From Nodosilinea sp. BSH.14 (GTDB taxonomy: Bacteria > Cyanobacteriota > Cyanobacteriia > Phormidesmidales > Phormidesmidaceae), in contig JALQST010000196.1 of assembly GCA_023264315.1 (NCBI GenBank), forward strand, positions 1-6,265: a stretch of 6,265 nucleotides of DNA. Direction: 5' to 3'. The position numbers and the translations under genes are program-made. Below, in pieces: positions 5,180 through 6,265 of the stretch. A model generated the notes under the pieces. That model made no database searches. It saw only the letters and a program-made list of their open reading frames with translations, and was not told the origin of the DNA. The stretch's first letter is position 1. Every line of letters begins with the position of its first letter.

Positions 5180-5198
5180 GGGCGCGGTTTTCGCGCCC
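5180..5198. repeat. GC-rich palindrome
   Basis: GGGCGCG (5180-5186) and CGCGCCC (5192-5198) are perfect 7-bp arms around GTTTT, preceded by CTGTAG. Similar GTAGGGGCG-plus-palindrome words are, in my memory, scattered in many copies through cyanobacterial genomes. I can see only one copy here. Confidence 0.5.
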
Positions 5199-5282
5199 GA
5201 CGCAGAATCTTTGGTCAGCCAGCCAGCAAGAAGACTACTGGGTGAAGGCTGCCGGGAGATGGGGGCATCCGTCAGGATAAAG

Positions 5283-5339
5283 TCTCTTTTAGAGAATCAG
5301 TCGTCTATTCAATAGACTTATTATGAGCTAAATAAGTCT
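5283..5339. repeat. AT-rich cluster of three hairpins
   Basis: TCTCT 5283-5287 pairs with AGAGA 5291-5295. GTCTATT 5303-5309 pairs with AATAGAC 5311-5317 around a single C. AGACTTATT 5314-5322 pairs perfectly with AATAAGTCT 5331-5339 over an 8-nt loop. The second and third stems share 5314-5317 and cannot form fully together. The segment around TATGAGCTAAATAAGTCT resembles 5053-5074 (TGAGCT, AT and GTCT in register), which suggests diverged copies of one repeat. Confidence 0.5.
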
Positions 5340-5365
5340 TATTTTAATATAAAATCGAGACACAC

Positions 5366-5397
5366 AAAAAAGACCTGCAAGATGAGCCTTGCAGGTC
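5366..5397 (-). terminator. Intrinsic terminator of the folE / membrane protein unit
   Basis: The perfect 10-bp arms GACCTGCAAG (5372-5381) and CTTGCAGGTC (5388-5397) enclose a 6-nt loop. Read on the minus strand, the stem is followed directly by six T (the A run 5366-5371 on the plus strand). It lies 67 bp beyond the stop of the small membrane protein gene and is the best terminator in the window. Confidence 0.85.
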
Positions 5398-5464
5398 GAT
5401 GGAGTGTCGTTGTTTCAGGGTTTCTGGCTAGTCTGAAGGTTTAGAAGGTTTGGCCCGGTGGGAT

Positions 5465-5662
5465 CTAGCGCTGACTTTGGCCTGTCCACTGTTGGAATTG
5501 CTCCCAGAGGTCAGCGGGGCCAATTCCCCCCACGACATAGAGGGCAATGAACAGGAAAGTCACGATCAAGATGATTTTGACCGTGTTTTTAATGAGCTTA
5601 AACACCCAGCCCACGATTAACAGGGCGAGGATGATGGCTCCTAGCACAATCATCCAATCCAT
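5465..5662 (-). CDS. Small conserved-looking membrane protein downstream of folE
   Basis: This encodes a 65-residue hydrophobic protein. Residues 1-18 (MDWMIVLGAIILALLIVG) form a first membrane helix. A short basic turn with WVFKLIKNTVK follows, then a second helix at about 29-47. The amphipathic tail reads GIGPADLWEQFQQWTG and should be soluble. I recall cyanobacterial small proteins with the same plan of two helices and a GIGP..LW tail, but no function is known to me. The frame opens at GTG 5680, giving 71 residues. ATG 5662 is preferred because GGAGG (5673-5669) precedes it by 6 nt and lies inside the longer version. The gene follows folE by 25 bp on the same strand and has its own terminator, so the two are probably one transcript. 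Stop is TAG at 5467-5465. Confidence 0.75.
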   Translation of the reverse strand: MDWMIVLGAIILALLIVGWVFKLIKNTVKIILIVTFLFIALYVVGGIGPADLWEQFQQWTGQSQR

Positions 5663-5668
5663 GGGACA

Positions 5669-5673
5669 CCTCC
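5669..5673 (-). promoter_or_regulatory. Shine-Dalgarno of the small membrane protein gene
   Basis: GGAGG on the minus strand lies 6 nt before ATG 5662, in the folE intergenic gap. It decides in favour of the 65-residue start over GTG 5680. Confidence 0.75.
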
Positions 5674-5687
5674 CTAGCACAATGGGG

Positions 5688-6265
5688 TTAGAAGAAGGCA
5701 GGCTGGTGGCGGATCAGGCTGAGGAATTCTTCGCGGGTCTTTTGGTCATCCTGGAAGCAGCCCAACATGGCGCTCGTCACCGTCCAAGAACCGGGCTTTT
5801 GGACGCCGCGCATCACCATACACATGTGGCTGGCTTCTACCACGACGGCTACCCCACGGGGCTCCAGAATTTCCTGAATGGCTTCGGCCACCTGGCGGGT
5901 GAGGCGCTCTTGCACTTGAAGACGACGGGAGTACATTTCCACAATGCGGGCCAGTTTGCTGAGACCCACCACTCGCTGGTTGGGGATGTAGGCGACGTGG
6001 GCGCGGCCCATGAAGGGAAGCATATGGTGTTCACACATGCTAAATAGGTCGATGTCGCGCACCAGCACCATTTCGTTGTGGCCTTCGTCGAAGATGGCCC
6101 CGTTCACCAGTTCCTCTAGGGATTGCTGATAGCCGCTGGTGAGGAATCGCATGGCATCGGCCACCCGCTTGGGGGTCTTCAGCAGGCCTTCCCGATCGGG
6201 GTCTTCGCCCACGGAGAGCAGCATGGTGCGCACCGCTTCCTTCATGTCGTCATGGCTGGTTTCGG
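5688..6265 (-). CDS. folE: GTP cyclohydrolase I (N-terminus beyond window edge)
   Basis: This is the homodecameric cytosolic enzyme that opens the imidazole ring of GTP to give 7,8-dihydroneopterin triphosphate, the first step to tetrahydrofolate and pterins. Numbered from the internal ATG at 6245, the zinc ligands are Cys71 and His74 in SMCEHHMLPF and Cys142 in SHMCMVMRGVQ. The Cys-Cys spacing of 71 equals that of E. coli FolE (Cys110, Cys181). GEDPDREGLLKTPKRVA near the N-terminus, VVGLSKLARIVEMYSRRLQVQERLT and a TVTSAMLGCF strand complete the type IA family signature. Upstream of ATG 6245 the frame stays open to the window edge and codes ETSHDD, which continues the family's N-terminal helix. 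The true start is therefore outside, and the Met at 6245 is internal. Stop is TAA 5690-5688. The small membrane protein gene follows 25 bp later. Confidence 0.96.
   Translation of the reverse strand, partial: ETSHDDMKEAVRTMLLSVGEDPDREGLLKTPKRVADAMRFLTSGYQQSLEELVNGAIFDEGHNEMVLVRDIDLFSMCEHHMLPFMGRAHVAYIPNQRVVGLSKLARIVEMYSRRLQVQERLTRQVAEAIQEILEPRGVAVVVEASHMCMVMRGVQKPGSWTVTSAMLGCFQDDQKTREEFLSLIRHQPAFF

Larger units (their letters stand above)
4649..5464. other. Hairpin-rich convergent intergenic region without a credible gene
   Basis: About 800 bp separates the stop of the pentapeptide gene from the stop of the minus-strand membrane gene. Two open stretches on the plus strand (4724-4990 and 4971-5165) start with a TTG and an unremarkable ATG, lack ribosome binding sites, run through the inverted repeats and give proteins resembling nothing I know, so I do not call them. 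No tRNA-like fold or rRNA is seen. The interval holds at least seven inverted repeats, listed separately, and becomes AT-rich at 5280-5370. A short stem, GCCC 4659-4662 with GGGC 4668-4671, lies 10 bp after the pentapeptide stop but has no T-run. Accumulated palindromic repeats, relics of small mobile elements or an unannotated structured RNA are all possible. Confidence 0.6.

Noticed and set aside
472..5282. 12-mer GTCAGGATAAAG at 472-483 and again at 5271-5282
   Set aside because: One shared 12-mer is expected by chance at about this rate in 6 kb, and the flanks do not align. It could become interesting if it is frequent in the genome.
4861..5339. CRISPR array or leader
   Set aside because: Repeat units are not identical, have no regular spacers and no cas genes are nearby. 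The region is made of palindromes, not direct repeats with unique spacers.
5303..5339. Riboswitch or attenuator from the competing stems 5303-5317 and 5314-5339
   Set aside because: No plus-strand gene follows, and on the minus strand the stems lie beyond the terminator of the folE unit, so there is no gene for them to control in cis.

Overview
The window looks like chromosomal DNA from a cyanobacterium, probably a moderately GC-rich filamentous or Leptolyngbya-like lineage. The evidence is a one-PDZ HhoA/HhoB/HtrA-type Deg protease, a long exported pentapeptide-repeat protein with a CxxC motif before its first repeats, a DUF4870 membrane protein, a cyanobacterial-style small J protein and a type I FolE. 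The lineage is an inference from family content; no 16S or other marker gene is present.

Layout. On the plus strand are the 3' end of a transketolase gene (1-402) with an intrinsic terminator near 493-532, a J-domain protein gene (583-1293), a periplasmic/lumenal Deg serine protease gene (ending at 2672), a DUF4870 membrane protein gene (2753-3097) and a secreted pentapeptide-repeat protein gene (3287-4648). On the minus strand, transcribed towards them, are folE (GTP cyclohydrolase I, running off the right edge) and, 25 bp behind it, a 65-residue membrane protein gene closed by a good intrinsic terminator at 5366-5397. The pentapeptide gene and the folE pair therefore converge on about 700-800 bp of non-coding DNA.

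The most notable non-genic object is an 80-bp element at 3159-3238. It has perfect 12-bp terminal inverted repeats and is flanked exactly by perfect 9-bp direct repeats. This is the signature of a MITE, a non-autonomous transposon with a target-site duplication. It appears to have inserted into the 5' arm of a terminator-like hairpin between the DUF4870 and pentapeptide genes, and the duplication re-created that arm. The second notable region is the convergent intergenic interval 4649-5460. It is packed with short inverted repeats, some mutually exclusive and some showing compensatory base changes, and has no credible protein gene.

Function. The genes do not form one pathway. Transketolase belongs to the Calvin cycle and pentose phosphate pathway, the J protein and Deg protease to protein quality control, and FolE to pterin/folate synthesis. 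The DUF4870, pentapeptide-repeat and small membrane proteins are of unknown role. I see no defence system, CRISPR array, tRNA, rRNA or intact insertion sequence.
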